Assembly: GCA_038380795.1 (NCBI GenBank)
Contig: CM076264.1
Span: 7,504,001-7,568,000, forward strand
Direction of reading: 5' to 3'
DNA length: 64,000 nucleotides
From: Pyrocephalus nanus
Lineage: Eukaryota; Chordata; Aves; Passeriformes; Tyrannidae
Shown here: positions 52,301-63,100 of the stretch, piece after piece
Position numbering within the stretch: the stretch's first letter is position 1
Layout: each line of letters opens with the position of its first letter
The notes under the pieces: model-generated
Databases searched by the model: none
Seen by the model: the letters and a program-made list of their open reading frames with translations, nothing else
Told to the model about the DNA's origin: nothing
Translations under genes and position numbers: made by a program

Positions 52301-54234
52301 CAGCTGTACTGTATCTCAGGGTGTGGATAACAAAGCCCAGAGGCTTCAGCCAGGCTCTCTAACCCACATGAGCTGGTGTCTCACCAGGAATTAGCGAGGG
52401 AAGGCTCCCTCAGGATTTTAGACTCCAGTGTATGTCACGAGATAGCATGTCAGCCCTTTTTCTCATATCAGATCTGTGCATGTCCATAGCCTCAGAAACA
52501 GAACAAGGCAAAGGGAGATGGTCTTGTCTTTACCCAGAACCAAACTATAACCCAAGTATCACTAAAAGAGTGTGTCTTTGATTCATTCCATAGTAGGACC
52601 AAAGTCTTTTAATGTATCCACTTTTCATTTCTCTCCCTTCACCCCATTTCATTCCTTAACATCTGGAATACCTCAGAAACAGCCAATCATACTGGATTTA
52701 TAAACAGTCAGACCAGCCAAACCATCACAGGAGCAGACACAGCTGGAATAACTATACTGGGGAAAAATAAAATAGTTTAAGACACTGACACTTCTTAGCC
52801 CAGAAATACAGCATGTCATCACCTCAGCTGAGATTGCGCGTGTCAATCTGTGGAGTCCAATTCCTATTTAAACACGTGATAAGTCCTTTCTAAATGTCTC
52901 AGTCATCTGCAGAACCTCTTTACGTCTGACTTGCCAGCTGTCTAAATCTTTGTCTGTGCTTGTAGATTGCTGTCTGTCCAAATAAGCCCTGATAACTCAC
53001 TCTGCTAAGCCCCTCCTTTGTGAGAGCTCAGACACCTTTAAAGGAAAGTAAAATGTACACTTCTTACAGGACACATTTCCTCTGAGCTTCTCTCCAGTAC
53101 ATGCAGATTCTTCAAATATTGCTCCCATGAAAGCTGACATTGTCTAAAGCTGTGCATGGAGTTGACTTGGTTGAAGTTAAACTGGAAGAATTTTGGGAGT
53201 GATGTTTTGTTCTCCTGCTGACAAACTTGTCTTGGACTCTGTGGAAATAAACTCTGCTGAAGAAAACAGGTCTTAATTGTTTGTATTTGGGTTCTGGCAG
53301 AAGTGTCTTCAACAAAGAAAAGATTTCAAAAGCGTTATACAATCAATTCTGAAATGCTTTTCAATTGGAGTTTCTAAGGGTGAAAAAAAAATTCTTTAGA
53401 ATATTTCTGATTATGAAGTCCTTCTGCAGAGAAACAGTCGGTTCTGCCCTCAAGACAAGTGCTCTGTGCAAGGGCTCCGACGTATCCTAAATAATTATTC
53501 AGTTTTGATTTAAAGTAGAGATCGAGTAAATCATTATAGTGTATCCAACACATGTCAATGGTAACTGATGAACTGATGACTCAGCAGAGTTATTTCCAGA
53601 TCTACTGTGAGGTGAACCTGAAAATAATACACTTCTGGTAGAGATGTTGTATTTTATCTATTTCTTTTTCACAAGAGGCAGCCAAAACCCAGATTATATT
53701 TACTTTGAAAACATCCATATCACCTATATATTTGCATTCAAGCAAATTAGTTTAGTAGCTGATATATTTGCTGAAATAAATGAATTTAACGTGGAACTTT
53801 GCAGAGTGATCATTTAAAATAGATAGTTACGAATGTCAACACTGGGAAACCAATTCCAACGGCAATGCTCATCCAGTCATGAAAAGAATATTTCTACATG
53901 CAGTCAAAAAGCCTAGAACACAAATATTCTCAGTGAATGCTTTGCAAGCTCGCTACAAATCAATAAATTGAATGCAATACTTGAATTTTAAACTCAGAAA
54001 ATCACGAACAGAACACAAGCAACTTTGAACACAGAAAAGATGATGCACACAATACAAAAGCACTCACCCATCTTATCAGAAATAAGGTTTTTCAGGCATT
54101 CTTGTCCATCACTGTTTAGGCAATCTGTTCTGGATACAAAAATTAGCACTGCTTTCATTTTGCCCTAATGAATTCCAGTGCAATAATATCAGACTCTAGA
54201 TTGCCTGTATAGCACACTGTGATTTTGTACTTAC
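49334..54234. other. Unique non-coding DNA
   Basis: No gene or transposon is recognised in about 4.9 kb. A short direct repeat (TTTGCAGGAAGA twice, 23 bp apart) lies at about 52232-52266. Open frames are under 85 codons and unrecognised. Confidence 0.5.
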
Positions 54235-54452
54235 CAGGAAGAGCAGCTGGGAGACTGTCTTCAGTTTACAATGGTCAGGTATTTTGGCAATTGGATGAAA
54301 CACTGCAGGACCCATGAAAATGGCCCAATGTTATTGGCTGGTGATGACTTTCTTTTCAGAGATTGATTCTTTTTCATTATATTTCTGGCTGAGTGCAGGT
54401 GTAGAGAATAATAGCCCATGGCAGCAAAGAAGAAGATGAAAGTCAATAAAAA
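54235..54452 (-). other. Candidate spliced exon, probably non-coding
   Basis: On the - strand a strong acceptor (pyrimidine-rich TTTTCTTTCTCATCTCCAG) sits directly before 54452, and a consensus donor CTG|GTAAGTA sits at 54235/54234. These bound 218 nt, a typical internal exon size. One frame is open for about 63 codons from the acceptor, with a hydrophobic start (FLLTFIFFFAAMGYY), and then stops 26 nt before the donor. I recognise no protein. It could be an lncRNA exon, a final coding segment with a 3'-UTR intron, or chance splice-like sequences. Confidence 0.22.
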
Positions 54453-55828
54453 CTGGAGATGAGAAAGAAAATTCATTTCTAGGTTGTGTTAGCTGTTGCC
54501 CTTGTGAACACAACTACATGCTTCTTCACATAAGAGCAAAGAAAGTCAACGTGTAATCTGTTCTCGTTAACCCTCTTTGTACTTTATGCAATATAGGAAA
54601 CATAACATTTTTTAATATATCTATATGTCTTTGGGTGCGTGTCAAGTAGTCTGCCTGAAAAGCAACCAAAAGACATTATTTTGCACCACAGAGTACAGAT
54701 AATTTTGGCAGAACAGATTTTCTGTAGGCCTGGATACGGATGACTTCTATTTAAACACGTTGAACTTCCTGGTCACAGATTTTTATGATCTGTATCCACG
54801 TGGGAGGAAAGAAAAAAACACACTGGAAATTGAAAGGCTTCCTAGAATCTTCCCTTTCTTTCTCCAGGTTTTCATAATCAATCGTGTCAAATTTTTTAAT
54901 TTTTTTTTTTTTTTAATTACAGTAAATGTGATATTTTAAAAAGCTGAAATAGCATTTTATTTCCACTCCTGAATGGAATGATGAGAGACTATTTTCCTAA
55001 GGAAGTTGTCAAAGCAAAACGTCTCAAACTTCCTCTTATAATAGTGTATTCACATAGCTATAGTACACCAATGTGCATGTTAACTTACTAGTAGAATAAA
55101 TCACATTATTTGTATTACAGACTGGATTATTATACTGCTACCCACATGCTTTCCTATTCTATCAAGCAGTTAAATAACCAAATGTAGTAAAGGTTCATGA
55201 TTTTTCCACAAGACAAAAAAATTTGGTTTAGTTAGTAGTTTTAATATTTCTTTTTGTACATTACTTTCTCACAAATTTAAGTAGTAAGCAGTCTTTTCCA
55301 AGCTTTACTATTTCTCACAGAAAGGAATAATGTTATACCTAAATCTGGAATAAAATATATTGTGAGGTGTTCTGAGTAAAGATCTCTTCTGATTTATTCT
55401 ATTAAGAATTTCAGAAAATGAAATTAACAAAGAGAAAAATTAGGGGTTTAATTAAAAATGGCAATGCAAAATCATGGGAATTATTATAAATCTCAACATT
55501 TCTGTGATTTTCCTTTTAACCTCAGTAACCATATCTATTCCTGACAATACAAGTAATCTGTACTCAGCAATGCTAGAAATCAACTACATAACACCAGCAT
55601 GGGAGGGTGTGAAAACTAATGTGAGGGTGCAAGCCAGTAAAACCAGCTACAACATACTAACAACACAGAGAGGGAATTAAGTAATGTGTTGTGAAAATTA
55701 CATTTTTATTTGGCTTTGCTTTCATAAGCAATAAGCTGTGGTAAGAGTATACAGCCATTGAGTGCATGTATACAGATACAGACACAGAGATACACATGTG
55801 AACACACTCTTAGTTGTACAATTACGTC
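54453..55828. other. Unique AT-rich non-coding DNA
   Basis: No gene is recognised. An interrupted T-run lies near 54892-54915. Frames are short and AT-driven. Confidence 0.5.
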
Positions 55829-55893
55829 TTTTTTTTTTCCATTTTGTTTTTGTTGTTGTTGTTGCTTTCTGGTTTGTTTGGTTGGTTGGTTTT
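55829..55893 (+). repeat. T-run, (TTG)n and (GGTT)n compound simple repeat
   Basis: A T12 run is followed by four TTG units and then by GGTT units. It lies about 10 bp from the 3' end of the CR1 at 55903. Because CR1 is on the - strand, the repeat sits just outside its 3' terminus. Confidence 0.9.
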
Positions 55894-55902
55894 GACAATG
55901 AC

Positions 55903-56224
55903 AGTATCACAGAATGGTTTGATTTGGAAGGGACCTTACAGAACATCTAGTTCCTAGCCCTCCTGCTGTGGGCAGGGACACCTTCCACTAGACCAAGTTG
56001 CTCAGAGCTCCATCCAATCCGGCCTTGAATGATTCTGGAGATGGACCATCCACAGCCTCTCTGCACAACCTGTTCCAGTGCTTCACCACCCTCAAGGTAA
56101 AAAATTTCTTCCTAATATCTAATCTAAAACTGCCCACTTTCAGTCTTAAGCCATTACCCCTTATCCTGTCATTCCATGTCCTTTAAAAAGGCCCATCTCC
56201 AGCTCTCATGTAGACTCCCCTTTA
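55903..56224 (-). mobile_element. CR1 LINE, 5'-truncated 3' fragment
   Basis: On + the segment begins ATCACAGAATGG, one CR1 terminal unit in complement. It continues with TTTGGAAGGGACC-like sequence, GGGCAGGGACACCTTCCACT, AGACCAAGTTGCTCAGAG, CTCCATCCAATCCGGCCTTG and CCATTACCCCTTATCCTGTC, the classical order of the CR1 3' region read from the - strand. About 320 bp remain, ending in the AGACTCCCCTTT part. Fewer differences from the CR1 pattern suggest it is younger than the 24.6-kb relic. Confidence 0.93.
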
Positions 56225-56609
56225 ATCCATTAAATGTATTTTCTTTTTATTACCTATAGTATCTTTTAGACACTTTTGACTGTGTAACCAGGCTGAATAA
56301 TGACATACAGCTACCTAAACAAGCTGAGAGCACTATGCTTCATTTTGAGCCTCAATTTGCACCTGAATCATATTATTATATTCAGCAGAATCACATAGTG
56401 TACAAAACTTTCCATGTTTAGAATTATGTCATTTAGAAATAAAGGGTAAGCAAGAAGAGTTCAATAACACACAAAAAAAGCTAAAAAAAAAAAATTATGA
56501 AACCCACTTAAAAAAAACCTAACGCAGAATATCTTCATTTACTAACTATATTTAAATATAATAATATGCATAACAAACTATTATATTTAAAGTTTTCATA
56601 AAAGTACAG
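56225..56609. other. Unique AT-rich spacer
   Basis: About 385 bp between a CR1 and the second LTR. Only short A-runs (56480-56493) are seen. Confidence 0.6.
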
Positions 56610-56989
56610 TGTCATGCTCTAGGTCCCCCTACTGAGACTCTCCCAGACCAGATACCACTTGCTCCCCTCACCCCCTTCCCACTCTGGGGATGGAGTTGAG
56701 AATTGGAGGCACAAAAAATGAAAATTACCAGTTAAGAGAAAAACAATTTACTGGAAACAGCAATGAGATCAGAAAAGGAGTAATAATAGCCACAATACTA
56801 ATAACAAAAGTATATAAAAAGAGAGAATGATTCGCATGCAGAAATGCTCACTGCAGAGCCCAATCTAACCGAAGCTGAGTTTTCCTGATCAGAAAGGGAT
56901 GACTTTCTTCCCAGAAGTGAGAGAAAACAGTTCCTTTCCCCTGTCCCCTGGCAATGACATAAGATGCTTTCAAATAACCTTAGGGTCTT

Positions 56990-57093
56990 GGCCACATCCA
57001 CTCAGCACAGCACACTGCAGCCCAGGACTCCTGGGCTCAACTGATCCGGTGCACCCAGCAGCTGGGAATACAGATGTGCACCACCATGCCCAG
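56990..57093 (-). pseudogene. RN7SL-like: 7SL RNA 5' (Alu) domain fragment
   Basis: On the - strand from 57093 the sequence reads GCTGGGCATGGTGGTGCAC, then TCTGTATTCCCAGCTGCTGGG, GGATCAGTTGAGCCCAGGAG and TCCTGGGCTGCAGTGTGCTG. These blocks align in order with the first ~100 nt of vertebrate 7SL RNA, the RNA scaffold of the signal recognition particle. After that block it continues TGCTGAG.GGATGT, resembling the 7SL CCGATCGGGTGT segment rather than the primate Alu continuation, so the source is 7SL itself. About 8 nt are missing after CAGCTGCTGGG. The left end falls exactly at 7SL nucleotide 1. The S domain and the 3' end are absent, so it cannot make a working SRP RNA. The right boundary is fuzzy because LTR sequence resumes near 56985-57000. 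Confidence 0.85.
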
Positions 57094-57097
57094 CTAC

Positions 57098-57101
<4 letters not shown>

Positions 57102-57138
<37 letters not shown>
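57102..57138 (+). repeat. A37 homopolymer inside LTR copy 2
   Basis: Thirty-seven A residues (T on the LTR and 7SL sense strand) lie between 7SL nucleotide 1, with a 7-8 nt AATAGTA link, and the LTR GAGTTAATT block. A normal 7SL retropseudogene has its A-tail on the 3' side of the 7SL sense strand. Here the homopolymer is on the 5' side and in the opposite polarity. It may be an expansion of the T-run already present in this LTR position (TTAATTTTT in copy 1). Confidence 0.95.
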
Positions 57139-57140
<2 letters not shown>

Positions 57141-57167
57141 AACTCTGTCTTGGCCAGAACTAGGAGA

Positions 57168-60100
57168 TGCACAAACAAAGGACAAGAAATTATTTACATG
57201 TCATATAGTGACAATGGAAGATGAACTGCCTCAGAAAACTAGCTGTCATGGATCTAGATCACTTGGCTTTAACAAAGTCACAGGAGAGCTAAGGGGATTG
57301 ATGTAAGAAGCAGAATTAAGTAGTGGAGGAAGTACATGAGGACAAATAGATCTCACAATGCACCAGCAGGATCTCTGACCTGTATTGGATCTCCTTTCAA
57401 GTTGCTTTGGCAAAGATTCAAACACTTGGCTCTAGCCAAGGATACAGATCTCCACCAGTAACCACATAGGTTCCTCTCATGTTATCTTAAGTGCTACTAG
57501 ACAACCATACACAGACAGGCAAACCCCTGTGACACCAATAGAGTCCTTTACAGAGATGAAATTGTCCTAAATATTTACTGATTACTTCAAATATAACATT
57601 GAAATGTTACTGAAGAAATTTATAGATTTCGTAGGCTTGACAGATTGGAAGGCACTGAAAAGGTAGGTAGAGACACAGATCAGTCAGTCATGGAGGCAAT
57701 AATTTAACAAAAAGTGTCAGCAATACACACATACTAGGTGGATGACTATTTTGGAAAGCAGTGATAAAATATTTGGGAGCCATAGGAACTAATAAGCAGA
57801 AGGTGATGATTCTATAGCCAGCAATATCTTACTTGGATTATAAACTTAAATGTCTTTTACATATGGAGGAGCTATGCTACTCCTTTAGATATTACTCATG
57901 AGTGTTTCTGTCCTCTGATGCTTACTAGGACTCCTTTCCTTCTGAGTCTGAACACATAACCCCTCTGAGAAGCTGCTCCTCACTAGTTAGATCCTCCACA
58001 GCTACCTGCATCATGACTAATTTAAGCTGTAAGTAATAAAAAGTGCCAGGTATTTGAGCTGTTACAAATATTTTAATAATGATAAGACTGCTTCTCCTTT
58101 GCCAAGAAAAACCTGCTCATAGTCCTCAGAATGTTTAGTTACAAATGGCACTGAAATAAGGTCAGCATAGACTTGGGGCCAAGAGAATGGAAAAACAGCC
58201 TTTGACTTGATTACCTTTTAATGTCTGGCTCCTTTTTCTAGAATAGCCTGAATTAAATCTCAGGTTCCCAACACAGGTTTCAAGATCAATGTCAGGATAT
58301 CATGAATGTTTCTTACTACACAGAAACTTGTTTGCATCTGAGCTGTTCCTAAAACTCTATGCAGATTCTTCCCTCATTTCTTGTGAATCACCTCCATGAA
58401 TATGAAACAGGCTGTAGGATTAGAAAGTCATTTCATCAAACTCCTCAGGCCAGAACAGGAGTTTCACTTGTCTGTAAGATGTAAGGAATAAGCACACTAA
58501 CTAATGAACTAATTTTGCCAATATTTTGTTTGTTAATAAAATCAAACACTGTTCATCTGTATTTCTATTGAAATACTTACCAAAATTCTGACAGTTAACA
58601 AATTTGCTGAATATAATTAACCACTTCCATAATTTAAGCAATACACAAAACCTATGGAGAGGAATCTCTGAGAAATTTTATTATTTACCTTAATTATTAA
58701 TATTAATAATTCAAGACTCTTCTCCAGTGCTTGCTGAGTGAGCTCCACGTGCAAAGATCTCATAAGACTTCAAATAGGGACAATTTCCTCTCCTGCACTG
58801 GAAATGCTCAGATGAGTACTACCCAAGTGCACAGCTATTCAGTTATTCAAAGAGACTTTGAGAATCCTAATCGTACCAGAACTACTGGACACTCTCCTGC
58901 CTGGAACTCAGCTCTGCTGTACCAAGGGCTCCCAAAACAGTGAATTTTTAAGTTATTCAGGTGAGGTGTGACGCTAAACGGCTCTCTATGGCTCATTCTG
59001 TCCCATGCAGTAACATTACCTCACTCTTGATGGCAAGAGGGTGCGTCACATGTATGCAGGAAAGGTCTACAGAGCTGCTCAAAGCCTTGGTCTCTTATAG
59101 GTTATGATTCAGGGAACTCATTGACAGGGAAAGAACTGAAAGTGAAAGTGAGCAACTCATTACCTAGTAAGACAATATTATAAATATAGAAGGTACAAAT
59201 TGAGAAATGAAAGACAATTTAAACACCCTGCCTAAGGTCTTCCTGTACAGGTCATGTTTGTGGGTGCCTGTATGTGTGCACATGGTTATACCCCAATACT
59301 GACTCAGAGGATTTGTCAGAGATAATCCAAATGCTAAAAAAGCATTAGAATATGGAAGCAGAAACTAAAACAAAAAAGAAACATTTGGGGAAATTTAGTA
59401 AGGGTGACCCACTTCTCTGAGGAAAGACCTGACAGACTCAAAACCAGATCACATTACAATAAAATCTGACCACAAGAAGCCTTCTGCAGACTGGATGGGC
59501 ACTGACACTGAGAAGCCCTTAAATTGAAGAAATTCTCTGTAGAGTAGGTTTGCTCCTACGCTGAGTAATTCTTGGGAAAAAAAGTGATAACAACAGTATC
59601 AGAAGATGAAATTCAAAATTACACACATATCACAGAAAGTGAACAACATATGTCTCTGCAGAGCCATCCCCTGAGGAATATTCCTTATTTGATTGTTTTC
59701 CGTGTTCTGAGCTTTAGAGAACACTGAAAATCCACCCTTTCCTCAAGAAACTGAAAGTCCACTTTACAAAACATAGATGACATTTTTCTTCACTACATGC
59801 CCAGACCTGGCAGGTGCATCCCAAAGGGAGGTGCCAGGATGGGCAGGAGGCTGTTTTCTCCTACAGACTGCAGGTAACAAGCATCCCCTTTACTCCAGAA
59901 AGTCACTCCTATATAGGATGTTTCTGAAAGGCATTTCTTCATGGAAGCCGATACAGTCATGCTGAAACTCTCCTTCCACTTCTGGCAAGGGGAATGTGGT
60001 GCCTCCACATTCATCCCCTGCTCCAGGGGGCTGACTTTCTTCTAGAAAAAGGAGTGACACAAGAGGCTTTCTAAAGGAAATCCTCAAACTGCCAAGTCAA

Positions 60101-63100
60101 TTCTTGATGTAAATTAATTGACTAGACTGAGATGATACTTGGTACCTCGTGTTTGCTATATGCCATGGTATATTTTCAACTCATTTTCTGAGCTGGAATT
60201 TTGACCTGACAACCACCTCAGCCATCTCTTGTTCTCATCTTATCCCTTATGAGAACAGGTTAATAATTCACAGGAAAAGTTGGAGCAGGTTTTCCTTTGA
60301 AAATATACAAGTAATGTTTAAAAAGTCTTTGACAGCTCTGAGAAATGCTTATCTTTCCTAATAATTTTAAAGACCATGGAGTTAATCCATGACTCTTCCC
60401 ATTGGTGTTTTCTCCTGTAAGTCAGGTAGTATTTTTTCAAAGCTATCAAATGGAGTTTCAAGCAAAAGGCTTTTTTTATGGCTCCTTTGATAACTGCACG
60501 TTTCATGATAATAGGAATGGTGTTTTATTCAAGTACAGGAGGAGTAAAAGCTCTCAAGAAGCTACAAAAAATGTGGAATACCTTACCTTCCTCTAACACG
60601 TTTTGGATGCTACAGTCATTGTTATGATTTCTATGTTTATGAGCAAGTAGGTCTGTGGGGAAATTAGAAAAGACCTACACACTCTTTTCTCTCTACTCTT
60701 CTTGGTTCTGCAACATGAGGCAACCACCACTGTGGCTCATTACATACAATATTTTTGAACTGCATTTTTACCTCAGTAGTGGCATGTGTATTATGTGAGC
60801 ATGACTGCTAAATATAAAAGGACCATACATGCTTTTGTAAAAATATTTTTTGAAACATTTTTTTGTACAGTCTAGACACTAGCAGAGTTGTATTAGTTCT
60901 CTCTTCCGAAATTTCATACTGAATTCATATGCTAGTTACACAGGTTGTGCCCTAGAAAGCCTGGGAGTTATATGAAAAAGCTCTTGACACTTGGTACACT
61001 TTGACTTTGTGCAATAGTCACCAAGGGTCTAGGCTCTTTTCCTATCAGGCAGAGTAGGATATAACACTACAGGACTGATAGATATAGATGGAAAAAAGTC
61101 TTTTGTAAGTGTGTTATCTTTTTACAGGATGATTTTTTGCTCCTTTGATATAGCAGTTACTCAAAGCTTTGCTCATAATATGAAGTGAATTTGCTCCAAC
61201 GAACAAAAGAGGTAAAATGTATCATGATGTGCCTTCATGACCTCTGTGGAAGATAGATCCATCTAAACTCAGAAGATATAAATATGGAGAAGTAAATTAA
61301 TTTTTTATAAACATCTTTGAAAATTTTCCAAGCCAATTTTTAAAATTGCTATTGTCAAACTGCAGTCTGAAAGGATTCCTTGCATTTAGGCAGTTTTCAA
61401 GTCATATGGATTTTTATTATTACATCCTGTTGGAAATAAACAGTAGTAGTGTCTGGGTTTTCCTTTTACCAACCTCCTCCTAAAAAAATTATTTATAATA
61501 AAAAATTAGACACATTTTGAGTCTCCAAGGAGATCTGCATGTTTTTTTCCTCCTTCTTGAAATGAAAGCTACAATCAAAGTACCTAAGCAATTTAAGTGC
61601 CAGACTCCTCCTTGGACGTACAGTCTAAAACACTCCACAGCAAGAACCTGCTAATCTTCTTGCAAGTTCACATTAGTTTCTTACTGTTACTTTCAATAAG
61701 TGAAAGTCACAGTGTAGGCTCCATAAAAATCTGATTTATGCAAGTTTAATAAGCCTCATCGCAAGTTATTTCTCAGATTGTCATGGTCTGGTTATCTCGG
61801 AAAGCATGTAGGAAAGGAAAGAAAAGAAAAACCCTCTCAAGCCCTACATTCTTGCAGCAGCACAGAAAACAAAGGCAAAACAATTGTTTTCTTTACTGTG
61901 CCCTACAGAGAAGTCAACACTTTGCTCAGTGAGATGTTGTGAAAGCTTACATGGTGAGAAATGCTTCTTTGTTGTATAGAAGCTTGGAATCGTATTAAGA
62001 GATAAGCTTTTAATTAAAATGAACTTCCTGAGAAGCTGCAAAAGACTCCCTCCCTGCTATCCTGCTGACAGGGCCATCAGTTGTGACACCGACAAGTGGG
62101 CCTATAGCTCAGAGCCACAAAGTGTTTTCCATTTGCCCAGTACGTATTTCACAATCAAAACATGAACTCAGTTACATCATACTTTAACCTGTCGCACCAT
62201 TCCTGAGGGAGATCATACAATTCACGTCAAAAATCAGTAAAGCTGTACAGCTAAAGCTGGCACAAGAAGAGTACGTAAGTGAGAAGGGCAGAATTAAACA
62301 GTAACATTGTTTCACATCATCAGCTTTTTCCCTCATTCAGCACTTAGTTAATGAATGGAAAATGGCAATGTGCAAGTTACCAAGTGTCAAGGAGTTCCAG
62401 TAGCCTTGGCTAGTAACTGTTACTGAAAAAGGGCTATTAAACATCATGGCTAGATGGTAGAAAAGCTTGATGTTGCTTGGGAAGCTACACTATTGTAAAT
62501 AGTGAGAAGTCTCGAGATTGGAAATCAATTACTAGTGTGGTACAGATCTAAATCTGTGAGAAAACAGATACCAAATACCCAAACAACTCCACTGAACCAT
62601 TCAGACTGAAGTTTGCAGTTCTCTTCTTTAGCTTTCTAGTTCTTTCATTCTCTTTGAGTATTTTTGAGGAATTATCCTGCAGTAGGTGAACATCTCAAGT
62701 CTATATGTATGACTTAAAAATTTTGTCAATGTGCCTTCTTCATTGATATAAAACTGTGAGAAATTACATTAAATGTAATTATGAACCATAATAATGCTTA
62801 TCTAATACGCAGTATAAGCTGTTTTCCTTTTCAAAGTCTACACAATTCCATTTTTTCCCTTTTTTGGCTAGTAAGTGCTATTTGCAACTTCTAATTTATT
62901 TAGGATTAAAATTTCTTTAGAGAACAGACATCACTGTCTCTGTTTTTGCTCTAACAAAACTAAGGAAACAAAAGAAAAAGTTCCATAAATGTGAAGAGTG
63001 AAAGTTTGTGCTTACTTTTTCTTTCTTCTCAAAGAAATTCTCAATTTTATAAATATCCAGCTCTGGTACTGACAAACTCAGAAGCATGTTACTTTCCAGG

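Larger units (their letters stand above)
56610..57167 (-). mobile_element. Solo LTR (LTR copy 2) carrying a 7SL RNA-derived insert
   Basis: On the - strand the LTR begins at 57167 with TCTCCTAGTTCTGGCCAAGA, then CAGAGTTAATTTT, equivalent to the start of LTR copy 1. It ends at 56610 with CTAGAGCATGACA. Shared landmarks with copy 1 in the same order are TCATTGCCAGGGG, TTGTTATTAGTATTGTGGCT, TTTCCAGTAAATTGTT and TTTTTGTGCCTCCAATT. A TATA-like TTTTTATATAC lies on the - strand. The element is 558 bp against 414 bp for copy 1. The excess is explained by a 37-nt T-run (A on +) and about 100 bp of 7SL-like sequence near its 5' end. Flanking pentamers TACAG and TGCAC share three of five bases. No internal retroviral genes adjoin it. 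Confidence 0.82.

Noticed and set aside
57000..57100. Primate Alu SINE, which would suggest contamination or a mammalian source
   Set aside because: The first part is shared by Alu and 7SL, but the continuation after GCAGTGTGCTG follows 7SL and not Alu, and it is embedded in a bird-type LTR. 7SL RNA is present in all vertebrates.
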